Positions 10,473 through 19,690 of a stretch of 64,000 nucleotides of DNA are shown piece by piece. The stretch is taken from NCBI RefSeq assembly GCF_902774605.1, contig NZ_CACYJE010000005.1, forward strand, positions 1 through 64,000, read 5' to 3'. A program made the translations under genes and the position numbers. The notes under the pieces were generated by a model. The model had not been told where the DNA came from and made no database searches. It saw only the letters and a list, made by a program, of their open reading frames with translations. Numbering within the stretch: position 1 is the stretch's first letter; every line of letters starts with the position of its first letter. This stretch comes from an uncultured Methanobrevibacter sp. GTDB lineage: Archaea; Methanobacteriota; Methanobacteria; Methanobacteriales; Methanobacteriaceae.

Positions 10473-11338
10473 TCTACCGGAATGCGCTGCTTGTTTTTTG
10501 TTTTCAATGTTATTATTGTTATTTCAGGCTTGCAGTTGATTCTTATTCTAAATGAATTGGTGCCTAATCCTTTGCTGGTGTATTGTGTCATTTCGCCAAC
10601 TTTATAAAGTCCAACAGGGTACTTGGTGGAATTCGGTCCCCTGAAAGGGGTGGTTTCAACTATAGGTATGATCAGCTGTCCTCCATGGGAGTGTCCGGAT
10701 ATCTGCAAGTCGATTCTGCCGGTCTGGGATGATTCATGAGCGAAATCGGGTTCATGGGCAAGAAGTATTGTAGGATAGTCATCGTCCAGCTTGGCCAATA
10801 CGGCGTCAAGGTTATCGGCGCAAACGGTGCATGAGTCCACGCCGGCGAGGTTCAGCTTATCATCGCCTCTGCTCAATAGGCGAACATCATTGCTCAAGTC
10901 CACAATGTCGCATTGATCGAATATCTCGCGAATCTTATCTGAGCCCATCCAATGGTCATGATTGCCCAAAACCCCAAACTTTCCTCCAGGGGATTTCAAT
11001 TTGCCCAATGATTTTTTCAATGCCTCATCATACCCGTCAATGACATATGACACGTAATCTCCTGTCAGGGTGACGATGTCATAATTTAAGGTATTGACAT
11101 AATCTATCAGGTCATCCAGGTACTCGGGGTTGATCCATTGGCCCATGTGGATGTCGCATAGGTTTAAAATCCTGAAGTTATGGAAATCCCAGCCGAGATT
11201 GTCCAATTCGATATCCACCTCAATGACATCAATTTTTTTTGGACTGAAATTCTTGTCCGGCAGGGAATAGGTCATTGCATCCTGAATCCCCTGTCTGATT
11301 TTCATGGCCTGTGGGTGGTCAATTTCTTCATCTTTCAT
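10469..11338 (-). CDS. Calcineurin-like metallophosphoesterase
   Basis: Binuclear metallophosphoesterase with the motifs in order: CDIH (61-64), GDYV (93-96), GNHDHW (125-130) and SGHSHGGQ near 218. This is the arrangement of the YkuE/LpxH-like branch, which often acts on lipid-linked pyrophosphates. There is no membrane anchor in the form I call, which starts at ATG 11338 (289 residues). A longer frame from a TTG at 11386 would begin inside the TATA box, so I reject it. The gene overlaps the membrane phosphodiesterase by ATGA, suggesting sequential action or shared regulation. Substrate unknown. Confidence 0.8.
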   Translation of the reverse strand: MKDEEIDHPQAMKIRQGIQDAMTYSLPDKNFSPKKIDVIEVDIELDNLGWDFHNFRILNLCDIHMGQWINPEYLDDLIDYVNTLNYDIVTLTGDYVSYVIDGYDEALKKSLGKLKSPGGKFGVLGNHDHWMGSDKIREIFDQCDIVDLSNDVRLLSRGDDKLNLAGVDSCTVCADNLDAVLAKLDDDYPTILLAHEPDFAHESSQTGRIDLQISGHSHGGQLIIPIVETTPFRGPNSTKYPVGLYKVGEMTQYTSKGLGTNSFRIRINCKPEITIITLKTKNKQRIPVE

Positions 11339-11361
11339 AATGATAATATATTTTGGTTCTG

Positions 11362-11378
11362 AAAATATATATAATTTT
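11362..11378. promoter_or_regulatory. Shared near-palindromic TATA element, divergent genes
   Basis: AAAATATATATAATTTT is almost its own reverse complement. It lies about 32 bp before the ATG of the metallophosphoesterase (minus) and about 50 bp before the ATG of ychF (plus). It could therefore act as the TATA box in both directions, giving a nearly leaderless transcript on the minus side. Confidence 0.4.
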
Positions 11379-11420
11379 AAAGACAAAGATTATGATGTTA
11401 TTGATTATCAAGTGATTATT

Positions 11421-12611
11421 ATGCTTCAAATTGCAGTTTGTGGAAAACCGAATGTTGGAAAATCATCTTTTTTCAATTCAGCAACAGCATCAACCGTGGA
11501 AATGGCGAATTATCCATTCACAACCATTGATGCTAACAAGGCGGTTGCTCATGTAATAAAGGATTGCCCATGTAAGGAACTGGGCGTCACATGCAATCCC
11601 CACAATTCAATCTGTTTAGATGGAAAAAGATTGCTTCCAATAGAAATGATAGATGTTGCAGGACTCGTTCCTGGAGCGCATGAAGGAAAAGGATTAGGTA
11701 ACAAGTTTTTAGATGACCTGATGCAGGCTAAAGTATTCATCAATGTCATCGACGCATCAGGCTCAACAGACCTCGAGGGAAACCCGGTTGACCCTGGAAG
11801 CCATGATCCGTTGGATGATTTGGAATTTCTCGAAAACGAGATTGTGATGTGGATGTATGGGATACTCTCCAAGAACTGGGTCAGGCTCATAAGGAAAGTC
11901 GGTGCCGAACACCTCGACATTTCAAAAGTACTGTTTGACCAGCTTTCAGGTACGGGCATAGCTATAGAGGATATCATTGAAGCTAAAAGAACAATCGAAC
12001 CTGATTACAATAAATGGGAAGAACAGGATTTGATTGATTTAACCCGCAATATATTGCATATTGCAAAGCCTATGATGATTATTGCAAACAAGGCTGATCT
12101 TCCGACCTCTGCTGAAAACATCAAAAGAATTCAGGAAAAATATCCGAACGTGATACCGACCTCAGCAGGTTCAGAGATTGCACTTGTAAAGGCCGCTGAA
12201 AGCGGACTTATAAGCTATCTGCCGGGGGATGACCATTTCGAAATATTGAAGCCGGAGGAATTGTCCGAGGCGCAGAAGAAAGGTTTGGAGTATATTCAAA
12301 CCAATATCCTTGACGTTTATGGAAGCACCGGTGTCCAGGACGCATTGAACTACGGCATTTTCGAGCTGTTGGATAGGATTGTGGTCTATCCGGTTTCTGA
12401 TGAGAACAAATACACTGACCAGAAGGGCAATGTCCTGCCTGACGGTTTCCTGGTTCCAAACGGTGCAACCCCTAAGGAGCTGGCATACATTGTCCACACA
12501 GACATCGGGGACAAGTTCATGCATGCGGTGGATGCCCGCAAGAAAATGCGCGTGGCCAGCGACTATGAACTACAAGACGGGGACATTATAAGTATTATTA
12601 CAAGAGGATAA
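11421..12611 (+). CDS. ychF: YchF/Obg-related P-loop NTPase
   Basis: TRAFAC NTPase of the Obg family, archaeal YchF-like, 396 residues. Motifs are G1 GKPNVGKSS (8-16), G3 [17 protein letters not shown]4 NKAD and a C-terminal TGS domain ending in the [16 protein letters not shown] pattern. Members bind ribosomes and hydrolyse ATP or GTP. The central [17 protein letters not shown] segment is a cysteine-rich insert seen in archaeal members. The start is the ATG at 11421, whose product begins with the conserved [16 protein letters not shown]. The longer frame from 11304 runs back into the divergent gene. Confidence 0.85.
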   Translation: MLQIAVCGKPNVGKSSFFNSATASTVEMANYPFTTIDANKAVAHVIKDCPCKELGVTCNPHNSICLDGKRLLPIEMIDVAGLVPGAHEGKGLGNKFLDDLMQAKVFINVIDASGSTDLEGNPVDPGSHDPLDDLEFLENEIVMWMYGILSKNWVRLIRKVGAEHLDISKVLFDQLSGTGIAIEDIIEAKRTIEPDYNKWEEQDLIDLTRNILHIAKPMMIIANKADLPTSAENIKRIQEKYPNVIPTSAGSEIALVKAAESGLISYLPGDDHFEILKPEELSEAQKKGLEYIQTNILDVYGSTGVQDALNYGIFELLDRIVVYPVSDENKYTDQKGNVLPDGFLVPNGATPKELAYIVHTDIGDKFMHAVDARKKMRVASDYELQDGDIISIITRG

Positions 12612-12639
12612 TCATCCTCAATTCTTTTTTGTGATGACG

Positions 12640-12954
12640 ATGAAAAAGGTAAAAATCACGGTTATGAGAAAGGTCCGGCACGATGATTTAATCGAGGAAT
12701 ATGAAAACCCTATTGAGCATGAGTGTGACGTTGAAGAGGGTCAGGTATTCATTGCCAACGGCTGGGTAAAGCCCGATAACTTCTGTGACAGCGCATGGGA
12801 AAGCCTTTCACCATTCGTAATGGGTTTGGCTAACGGCGCCAGTGATTTTTATGATGGCTGGATGAAGAATAAGAAATCCGCAATGATATCCTGCAATGAC
12901 GGTTTCCGGCCGGTCAGTTTTCTTCTCGAAACCCTTGATGAGGATGCCGATTGA
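12640..12954 (+). CDS. TIGR04076-family protein
   Basis: A 104-residue protein starting MKKVKITVMRK. It matches the TIGR04076 pattern: KVKITV at the N-terminus, CxVEEGQ-F, KPDNFCDSAW, a central MGLANG, a W-M/KSAMISC segment and DGFRPVSFLLE at the end. The family is widespread in anaerobes and of unknown function; the paired cysteines suggest a metal or redox role. GTGATG just upstream can pair with the ribosome, so I prefer the ATG at 12640, but starts at 12631 (GTG) or 12634 are possible. The next gene begins within a few bases of its stop. Confidence 0.65.
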   Translation: MKKVKITVMRKVRHDDLIEEYENPIEHECDVEEGQVFIANGWVKPDNFCDSAWESLSPFVMGLANGASDFYDGWMKNKKSAMISCNDGFRPVSFLLETLDEDAD

Positions 12955-12956
12955 TC

Positions 12957-13958
12957 ATGGTTGATTTGGTGGAATTTTTCAAAAAGGAAACTATATTCTC
13001 AATATCATTGATTCTTTCATTGATTTCCTGTTTTTTTGTAAGGCCAAGCATTGGCTATTTAAACTATATCAACTGGGACACAATCATACTTCTTTTTGCA
13101 ATAATGCTCATCGTTGAAGTCCTGAAGAACTTGACCATTTTTGAGATTCTTGTTCGCAAATTATTAATAAAAGTTAAAAGCATTCGGGGATTGGTTTTTC
13201 TTCTGGTTTTCACATGCTTTTTCAGCTCAATCTTCATAACCAATGATGTTTCACTAATCATATTCGTTCCATTCGCCATATTGGCATTGAGAAAGATAGA
13301 CAGAACCGATTTGATCATATTCACTGTTTGCCTGCAGACCATTGCGGCGAATGTCGGCTGCATGGTCCTTCCAATCGGAGCGCCGCACAATATAGTATTG
13401 TACACTGTTTCCAATGTGTCATTCGATTCATTTTTCCTAATGCTGTTGCCCTATATAATAGTGTCGGTGGCATTTTTAATGATATTGACTTTTTTAACAC
13501 CCAATGACAGGATACGGCCATTATCCTTTAAGAAAATAGATATCAACAGGGAGAACTTCATCAAAAGGGTCGTCCTTGGAGTGGATTACTTTTTGCTCTT
13601 GACCTTCATTGCATTGTTTATTCTAATAGGCAACCTTGAAAACATCCCATTTTTCACATTGATTTTTAAGAAATGGATTGTCGGCAATGAGGTTATATGC
13701 GGCGTTTTGACATCTCAAATAATCTCGAATGTTCCAGCGGCAATGCTTCTAAGCGGATTCAGCACCAATTATGAGGCAATCATTGTCGGAATCAACATTG
13801 GTGGTTTCGGAACACTTATAGCATCCATGGCGAATCTCATATCATTCAAGATTCTCGCCCGTGAATTCGATGAGTTCAAGGCCAGGTACCTGGTGGTGTT
13901 CACGGTTTTCAATGTCATTTTGCTTGTGATACTGTTGGGCGTTAATTTCTTGATGTAG
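12957..13958 (+). CDS. ArsB/NhaD-superfamily ion permease
   Basis: Polytopic membrane protein of 333 residues with about ten spans. It shows the features of the citrate-transporter/ArsB/NhaD (IT) superfamily: DTIILLFAIMLIVEVLKNLTIFEILVRKL near the start, FITNDVSLIIFVPFAI (the paired re-entrant motif), ANVGCMVLPIGAPHNIVLY, and SQIISNVPAAMLLSGF with INIGGFGTLIASMANLISFK in the second half. The two half-repeats with ND and NVP motifs are typical of anion or Na(+)/H(+) exchange. Substrate cannot be told. Start at ATG 12957; a TTG at 12951 overlapping the previous stop is an alternative. Confidence 0.75.
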   Translation: MVDLVEFFKKETIFSISLILSLISCFFVRPSIGYLNYINWDTIILLFAIMLIVEVLKNLTIFEILVRKLLIKVKSIRGLVFLLVFTCFFSSIFITNDVSLIIFVPFAILALRKIDRTDLIIFTVCLQTIAANVGCMVLPIGAPHNIVLYTVSNVSFDSFFLMLLPYIIVSVAFLMILTFLTPNDRIRPLSFKKIDINRENFIKRVVLGVDYFLLLTFIALFILIGNLENIPFFTLIFKKWIVGNEVICGVLTSQIISNVPAAMLLSGFSTNYEAIIVGINIGGFGTLIASMANLISFKILAREFDEFKARYLVVFTVFNVILLVILLGVNFLM

Positions 13959-14003
13959 ATTTAAATCCCATGATTTGTAAAATTATATATTGGAGGTTAA
14001 AAA

Positions 14004-14552
14004 ATGAACGATTCCCTGAACATGTATGATGATTTCTCAAATGTCGTTTCAAACGAGCAGAGCATCTCGACACAGTCCGTCCTGGATATATTGAAGGAAT
14101 ACTCAGGCACCATTTCAGTGTTTGACTTGATGGCGGTCAATGCTGAAATGATTGAGGAAAGCAAGTACGTGCAGGAAAATTACAAGCACAAGAGCCATGC
14201 AGTCTATGTCAAGTATTTTCTGGGACGCATCAAGGATGTTCACAGCGACAACAACACTTATGACCATGACATTGACAAGGAGGAGTTCATTGATGCAATC
14301 GCCACTTTGAAGTCATATCACGTTAACGAGTCAGTGACTTCCAAGACAAAGTTCCCATTGATTTATGGGATCATTTCAATCTACACCACTTTCATACTTG
14401 AGGAGCCGATTCATCCTGTGGGCACACCTTTCCCAGGGTCTTTGAAGGTTGAGGAAAAGGATGGGGTGTTCTATTGCCCGGTCAAGGATGCCAATTTGGA
14501 ATCTCCGAATGCGGTCTGCAAGATGTGCATTGCCGAGCAGTTGGAATTTTGA
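14004..14552 (+). CDS. UPF0305 (DUF2115) family protein
   Basis: A 182-residue soluble protein. The C-terminal half has the family signature of UPF0305: IHPVGTPFPGSLKVEEKDGVFYCPVKDANLESPNAVCKMCIAEQ, with Cys-x17-Cys-x2-Cys as a probable metal site. The family is found mainly in methanogens and its function is unknown. The ATG has GGAGGT seven bases upstream. It stands alone between the permease and the MATE pump; the following 210 bp hold only AT-rich sequence with the MATE promoter. Confidence 0.75.
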   Translation: MNDSLNMYDDFSNVVSNEQSISTQSVLDILKEYSGTISVFDLMAVNAEMIEESKYVQENYKHKSHAVYVKYFLGRIKDVHSDNNTYDHDIDKEEFIDAIATLKSYHVNESVTSKTKFPLIYGIISIYTTFILEEPIHPVGTPFPGSLKVEEKDGVFYCPVKDANLESPNAVCKMCIAEQLEF

Positions 14553-14762
14553 CTTTACCATCAAGAATTCCAATCTCTCATTTGTTTTCAACTTCTTGAT
14601 ATATATCCCTATTTTGAATTGCTTTGATTTTTCCAAATCCCTAATGGTAATGTGAAATGCGATTAAAAAAATCAATTTCAATGTCGACAGTATCATTTTA
14701 ATCAATCAAATTTTCAATTTTAAGCATAGATTTAATATTGCATGAAAATCATATGATTAAAC

Positions 14763-16127
14763 ATGGCCAATAAGAATGTTGAACTGATGAGGGGAGAGCC
14801 TGAAATAGCAGTCAGGAAACTGGCAATCCCAATAATGATATCAATGCTTCTGACAGCATCATACAATATCGTTGACGGAATATGGGTTGCAGGACTGGGA
14901 CAGGCAGCTATTGCAGGAATAGGATTTGTAACGCCAATATTCATGATTTTAAATGGTGTGAGCGTAGGATTGGGAAATGGTGCAACCAGCAGCATCAGCC
15001 GAGCGGTCGGCGCCAAAAACCATGAAAAGGCAAGCAAGTCAGCATCACACTCACTTTTGATATTCTTAATAGCTTCAATAATACTTACTCTGCTCCTGCT
15101 CGTCATACAGGAACCCTTGCTCAAGGCATACGGTGCAAGCGGCCAGTCACTCGTTGAAGGGATAAGATACGGGACACCATTGTTTGCAGGGCTATTCGCA
15201 TTCATGTTCGGAAACGGCGGAAGCGGAATCCTTCGTGGAGAAGGCGACATGAAAAGGGCAATGTATGCGATGATGGTCTCAGTCATATTGAACTTCATTC
15301 TCGACCCGTTATTCATCTATGTTTTAAACATGGGCTCTGCAGGCGCATCACTTGCAACAATAGTGAGCTCATTCGGTTCGGCAATCGTGATCATGTACTG
15401 GATCTTAATCAAAAAGGACACTTACGTTGATGTTAAGCTTAAAGGGTTCGAGTTCGACCCTGCAATCATCAGGGACATTTTAAAGGTGGGGATTCCATCT
15501 TCGCTGGACATGTTTATGATGTCAGTTGCAATGAGCTTCTATCTGATGTTCATATCCTCTGTCGGTGGAGAGTATGGTATTGCGGCGTTCACATCAGGCC
15601 AAAGGCTATATCTCTTCGGTATAATGCCGTTGACAGCTATTGGAAGTGCTGTTGCAGCGGTGAGCGGTTCATCATTCGGCGCCAAGAACTGGAATTACCT
15701 TAGAAGAACACATGCCTACGGCACAAAATTCGCCACAATGTTCGCAGTGGCAATCATGCTATTGATAGTGGTATTCGCACCGCAATTGGCAATGATATTC
15801 GCATACACTCCCGAAACCGCCCCATTGATTCCGGAGATAACCAATTTCCTAAGGATTGCATGCTTCGGATTATTGTTGGTTGGTGTCGGCATGCCTTCCA
15901 ACTTCATGTATCAGGGAATCGGGCGCGGAACAACCTCACTTGCATGGACAATCATACGGGAGCTAATATTAACTGTCGGTTTCACTTACCTGTTTGGAAT
16001 AGTGATGAATATGAGTTTGACCGGCATATGGCTGGGATTGGCTGTCGGAAGGATTATAGCATCCATTCTAAACTACATTTATGCAAGATATACCATTCGA
16101 AAGTTGAAGCCCGTCTTAGAAAACTAG
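14763..16127 (+). CDS. MATE-family multidrug/cation efflux protein
   Basis: A 454-residue polytopic protein with 12 predicted spans arranged as two six-span halves, the usual MATE length. Recognisable parts are the N-terminal RKLAIPIMISMLLTASYNIVDGIWVAGLGQAAIAGIGF and the second-half KVGIPSSLDMFMMSVA, both diagnostic for DinF/NorM-like MATE proteins. Such proteins expel drugs or metabolites in exchange for Na(+) or H(+). The gene has its own AT-rich promoter region and overlaps the convergent membrane protein gene by 12 bases at the 3' end. Confidence 0.85.
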   Translation: MANKNVELMRGEPEIAVRKLAIPIMISMLLTASYNIVDGIWVAGLGQAAIAGIGFVTPIFMILNGVSVGLGNGATSSISRAVGAKNHEKASKSASHSLLIFLIASIILTLLLLVIQEPLLKAYGASGQSLVEGIRYGTPLFAGLFAFMFGNGGSGILRGEGDMKRAMYAMMVSVILNFILDPLFIYVLNMGSAGASLATIVSSFGSAIVIMYWILIKKDTYVDVKLKGFEFDPAIIRDILKVGIPSSLDMFMMSVAMSFYLMFISSVGGEYGIAAFTSGQRLYLFGIMPLTAIGSAVAAVSGSSFGAKNWNYLRRTHAYGTKFATMFAVAIMLLIVVFAPQLAMIFAYTPETAPLIPEITNFLRIACFGLLLVGVGMPSNFMYQGIGRGTTSLAWTIIRELILTVGFTYLFGIVMNMSLTGIWLGLAVGRIIASILNYIYARYTIRKLKPVLEN

Positions 16128-17060
16128 GTCAGGCTTGTTCTTGGTTTGATAGGAGTACCAGGTACTGTTCTCAATGAGAAACTCCCTGGCCAGGTCAACC
16201 AGTATCTCCTCGGTTTCGCCCTTCCGGGCAATTTCTCTTTCTGCATTGTCGTACAGGGCAATCATCCTTTTGTGGTCATTGATGGTGTATGTCAATGACA
16301 GCTTGCCGTAGTAGCTGCTGGTAAAAAGGGTTACGGCGGACATTGTACCTACAATTATTTTCAAAATCGCCCTAACGGCATTGACATCAACATTTCCGGG
16401 ATTTTGAGTGGAGATGAAAAGCTCAAAGAACAATGTGATGAGGTATGCTATGATTGTGATGACTATGACCACTCGTGTGGTCCTGTTGTCCCTGTTTTTC
16501 TTGTTTTCCGCTTTTGCAAGAGCGCCATTATGATATGCTCTCTGGTCAAGTATCCAGAAGTTAATGATTGGATTTCTTTCATGACTGCTCATTTTCGGCA
16601 ATGACTTCAGCACATCCTCAATCCATGGCAGGCCCTGCCTTATGAACCATGGCAGAATGTCTACAACTTGTTTTTGAACCCCTGCAACGGATAGGAAGAA
16701 CTGGACACGCAATGTCTCTGCAAGTACGCGGTATTCAATGTATTTCCTGTGACAGTCAAGAGTATGGGCTTTCCTGCGGATATAGAACAAGAACAGTATC
16801 ATGACTGTGCATGCAAGTATGAGTCCGTGCAATTCGGCCTCATCATATAAAAGAAAACCCATGGTGATTAATGTCCCGATGATTGACAATGCCAGAAGTA
16901 TTCTCTGATGCTTGAGGGCATTTTTAATGCTTAAGACGTCTGCCGCACCATATAATTCGTCAATGGCTTTCAGTGCAGGGTCAGTGATGTCTCCTGTGAT
17001 GTGGGTGAACTCTTCGTTGCACTCTTCCTTATCCCTGAAAAAGACTTCCTTCTTGTTCAT
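16116..17060 (-). CDS. Four-span membrane protein resembling SLATT/DUF4231 proteins
   Basis: A 314-residue protein with two pairs of membrane spans (about 55-75/78-95 and 197-215/230-250). The central segment includes HRKYIEYRVLAETLRVQFFLSVAG and later WILDQRAYH. That pattern resembles 2TM proteins of the SLATT/DUF4231 group, which in bacteria often accompany nucleotide-sensing defence genes. The assignment is by resemblance only. No nucleotidyltransferase, SLOG or TIR gene is nearby; the neighbours are a MATE pump and a GNAT enzyme. The gene lies 5 bases downstream of the GNAT gene and probably shares its transcript. Confidence 0.5.
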   Translation of the reverse strand: MNKKEVFFRDKEECNEEFTHITGDITDPALKAIDELYGAADVLSIKNALKHQRILLALSIIGTLITMGFLLYDEAELHGLILACTVMILFLFYIRRKAHTLDCHRKYIEYRVLAETLRVQFFLSVAGVQKQVVDILPWFIRQGLPWIEDVLKSLPKMSSHERNPIINFWILDQRAYHNGALAKAENKKNRDNRTTRVVIVITIIAYLITLFFELFISTQNPGNVDVNAVRAILKIIVGTMSAVTLFTSSYYGKLSLTYTINDHKRMIALYDNAEREIARKGETEEILVDLAREFLIENSTWYSYQTKNKPDLVF

Positions 17061-17065
17061 TCATA

Positions 17066-17536
17066 TCATTTCGTTAGATTTGCCAGTGTGTCTCCGGCAA
17101 CTCGATATACAGTCCACTCATCCATCGCCTCGGCACCTAATGAAAGGTAAAAGTCAATGCTTGGCTGGTTCCAGTCAAGGCATGACCATTCCAAGCGGCC
17201 GCAGCCTCTTTCAATAGCGATTGATGCAAGCTTCTTAATCAATGCCTTTCCGTAGCCCTTGCCACGGTATTCAGGTTTGACGAAAAGATCCTCCAAGTAT
17301 ATTCCTGCCTTTCCAAGGAATGTTGAGAAATTATGGAAGAAGAGTGCAAAGCCGACTTCAGCATCATCCTCCATGATGAATATTACTTCAGCCACCTTCC
17401 TCACAAATAACCATTCATTTAGAAGCTCCTCAGTGGCGACAACCTCATCAAGCATCTTTTCATAAGTCGCCAACTGCTTGATGAAGTCCAATATCAATGC
17501 CAAGTCATTCTCGTCTGCGAACCTGATTTTGCTCAT
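17066..17536 (-). CDS. GNAT-family N-acetyltransferase
   Basis: A 156-residue acetyltransferase. The acetyl-CoA binding motif A is visible as LEDLFVKPEYRGKGYGKALIKKLASIAIERGCGRLEWSCLDWNQPSIDFYLSLGA. This matches the diamine/spermidine N-acetyltransferase-like branch (LEDLFV, W..N..AI.FY). The substrate is probably a small amine or a protein N-terminus. Start chosen at ATG 17536 (MSKIRFADEND); three codons more are open upstream. It lies between the Cys-rich C_GCAxxG_C_C gene and the SLATT-like gene, all on one strand with very short gaps. Confidence 0.8.
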   Translation of the reverse strand: MSKIRFADENDLALILDFIKQLATYEKMLDEVVATEELLNEWLFVRKVAEVIFIMEDDAEVGFALFFHNFSTFLGKAGIYLEDLFVKPEYRGKGYGKALIKKLASIAIERGCGRLEWSCLDWNQPSIDFYLSLGAEAMDEWTVYRVAGDTLANLTK

Positions 17537-17545
17537 GAAAACCAC

Positions 17546-17944
17546 TTACTCGTCAAGCAGGTCAGCCACCTTGTCTGCGATGAAAACGCAGCAGTCGACG
17601 CATGGGGACTTGTCCTCTCCTTTCTTGCTTATTATGTCGCAGCGCACGGTTCCGTACTCCTCCTTGAAGGAGTTGAATATTGCCTTTGCATTGGCCTTGA
17701 TTTGTGACGGGTCATCATTGAGGATGCCGTTGGCAATCAATGCGCCGGTCACTGCCCCGCAGGTTCCCTCTTCGAATGTTCCTCCCATGCCTCCTGCAAA
17801 GCCGCAGGCCAACTTGGTCATTTCCTTAGGGGTGATGTCAGCGCCTGCTGTTTCACAAAGGCCCATCAATGTGGATTCGGAGCAACTTTTGAATGTTCTG
17901 TATTCGCGAATTTTTTCCTCGAGTAATTGTTTGTCAAGTTTCAT
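17546..17944 (-). CDS. C_GCAxxG_C_C family protein (putative redox-active)
   Basis: A 132-residue protein whose cysteine pattern fits the C_GCAxxG_C_C family: SCSEST near the N-terminus, LACGFAGGMGGTFEEGTCGAVTGAL in the middle and SPCVDCCVFIA at the end. The family is common in strict anaerobes and is thought to be redox-active or metal-binding; no reaction is established. It is the first gene of a three-gene minus-strand unit and diverges from cfbD across 64 bp. Confidence 0.75.
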   Translation of the reverse strand: MKLDKQLLEEKIREYRTFKSCSESTLMGLCETAGADITPKEMTKLACGFAGGMGGTFEEGTCGAVTGALIANGILNDDPSQIKANAKAIFNSFKEEYGTVRCDIISKKGEDKSPCVDCCVFIADKVADLLDE

Positions 17945-18008
17945 AATCCAGTCTCCTAATTAATTATATTAATCACGAATTTTAAATAATTACTTATTAA
18001 ATTGTAAG

Positions 18009-19094
18009 GTGATAAAAATTATACATCCAAGACCAAGTCCAATCGCTGCAACTCTCTACACGTTAAGAGACATGAACGTAGATGTAATCATCATGCACGG
18101 ACCCACCGGGTGCTGTTTCAGGACAGCCCGCCTTCTAGAAGGGGATGGAGTTCGCGTGGTTACCACCGGAATGTCCGAAAATGACTTTATATTAGGTGCC
18201 GGTGAAAAGCTGGTTGAAACCTTGACCGAGGCTTATGAGGAATTCAAACCAGAACTCATGGGAATAGCGGGCACATGCGCCAGCATGATAATCGGTGAAG
18301 ACTTGAAGGACGCCATTGAAACAGCAGACTTGCCATGCACCGTGATACCGGTCGAATCCCATGGGGGCTCCGGTGAGGGTGACAATACTGTCGGTGCAAT
18401 CATGGCGCTTGATGCGGCCGTTGAGGCCGGTGTCATTCCGCGTGAGGAATCCGACAGGCAGATTGAAATGCTTGAAAAGGCAACTGAGGTTGAAAAGACC
18501 CGTGGAATGGCTCAGGGCAAATACATCAAGCCGAACTTCGGAGACTCAAAGGAGAAAGTTGCAAGAACAGTAGTCCAAGCATTAAAGGATGGCAGGAAAG
18601 TCGCTTTCGTTTTAAACGTTAAAAAGGAAACATCATACCTCTTTGCTGACATCATCAATTTCGATTACAAGCAGATAAATCCTGACATCAAGCCGATTTT
18701 CGTCGCCAACCTTGATGAAAACATTGGTCTTCCAAGAATCAGGCAGCACGCTGTAAACATCAAAGAGCAGCTCGACATCGAACCTGACCACATTACCGGC
18801 GGCCTTGACGAGTACCCAATCACTGCAGGAGATGCGGCGCAATACCTTAAGGACAAGGACTTGGACTTGATAGTGGTGTTCGGCGTTCCTCATGCGTTCC
18901 CGATAGAGGACTTTGACGTTGAATCAGTGGCAGTAACCGACGGGCCACGTCTCGTTGAGCCATTGAGAAACCTCGGCTACACTCATGTCGTTGCCGAACT
19001 CGACGCACATTCAAAGACATTGGGTGTTGATGAGATAGTCTTCTCTGATTTCGGAGGCATGATAAGGTCAACAATCGGGTGGTTAAGCGAATGA
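18009..19094 (+). CDS. cfbD: Ni-sirohydrochlorin a,c-diamide reductive cyclase, catalytic subunit
   Basis: NifD-like component of the CfbCD complex that reduces Ni-sirohydrochlorin a,c-diamide in coenzyme F430 synthesis, the cofactor of methyl-coenzyme M reductase. Family marks are the N-terminal [58 protein letters not shown] and [15 protein letters not shown]-type loops; Cys35/Cys36 lie in the cluster-binding region. The length of 361 residues is normal. Start is GTG at 18009, which places HPRPSP at residue 6 as in relatives. It overlaps hisH by ATGA. The partner cfbC is not in this window. Confidence 0.9.
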   Translation: MIKIIHPRPSPIAATLYTLRDMNVDVIIMHGPTGCCFRTARLLEGDGVRVVTTGMSENDFILGAGEKLVETLTEAYEEFKPELMGIAGTCASMIIGEDLKDAIETADLPCTVIPVESHGGSGEGDNTVGAIMALDAAVEAGVIPREESDRQIEMLEKATEVEKTRGMAQGKYIKPNFGDSKEKVARTVVQALKDGRKVAFVLNVKKETSYLFADIINFDYKQINPDIKPIFVANLDENIGLPRIRQHAVNIKEQLDIEPDHITGGLDEYPITAGDAAQYLKDKDLDLIVVFGVPHAFPIEDFDVESVAVTDGPRLVEPLRNLGYTHVVAELDAHSKTLGVDEIVFSDFGGMIRSTIGWLSE

Positions 19095-19687
19095 TAACAA
19101 TAATAGATTATAAGAGCGGAAACCTCAAAAGCATCTCAAACGGCTTTAAGAAAATCGGTGCCGAATATCAAATAACCGATGATAAGCAAATCATCGCCGA
19201 CAGCGACTACCTTGTCCTGCCGGGTGTCGGGGCATTCGGCAGTGCAATGGAAAACCTTGAAGGGTTCAAGGATGTAATATATGAGCACATAAACGATGAC
19301 AAGCCATTCCTTGGAATATGCCTCGGCCAGCAGGTGCTCATGAGCTCAAGCGAGGAATCACCAGGCGTCAAGGGCCTTGATTTATTTAAGGGTCATGTTG
19401 AAAAACTCCCTGAAGTGGTTAAGATTCCACATATGGGCTGGAACAGGCTTGAAGTCACCAGCAATTCAAGAATACTTGAAGGAATAGATGGGGAATACTT
19501 CTATTTCGTTCATTCTTATCATGTGATTCCGGATGATGAAGAAATCATTGCCGGAGTATGTGAATATGGAAGCAGTGTTGTGGCTAGTTTAAACAGGAAT
19601 AATTTATTCTCAACACAATTCCATCCCGAAAAAAGCGGTAAGGCAGGATTGAAAATCCTAAAGAATTTCACTAACTTGGAGATATAG
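19091..19687 (+). CDS. hisH: Imidazole glycerol phosphate synthase, glutaminase subunit
   Basis: Class I glutamine amidotransferase that supplies ammonia to HisF in histidine synthesis. The nucleophile elbow GICLGQQ holds Cys77, and the His/Glu of the triad are in FHPEKSG (His178, Glu180). The N-terminal [12 protein letters not shown] and [13 protein letters not shown] are typical of HisH. Start at ATG 19091, which overlaps the cfbD stop as ATGA and gives 198 residues. Neither hisF nor other his genes are adjacent, so in this genome hisH is separated from the pathway and coupled to F430 synthesis and an AIR-synthase-like gene. Confidence 0.9.
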   Translation: MITIIDYKSGNLKSISNGFKKIGAEYQITDDKQIIADSDYLVLPGVGAFGSAMENLEGFKDVIYEHINDDKPFLGICLGQQVLMSSSEESPGVKGLDLFKGHVEKLPEVVKIPHMGWNRLEVTSNSRILEGIDGEYFYFVHSYHVIPDDEEIIAGVCEYGSSVVASLNRNNLFSTQFHPEKSGKAGLKILKNFTNLEI

Positions 19688-19690
19688 ACA

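Noticed and set aside
11304-11420. N-terminal extension of ychF
   Set aside because: It overlaps the divergent metallophosphoesterase and the shared TATA element; the conserved protein begins at 11421.
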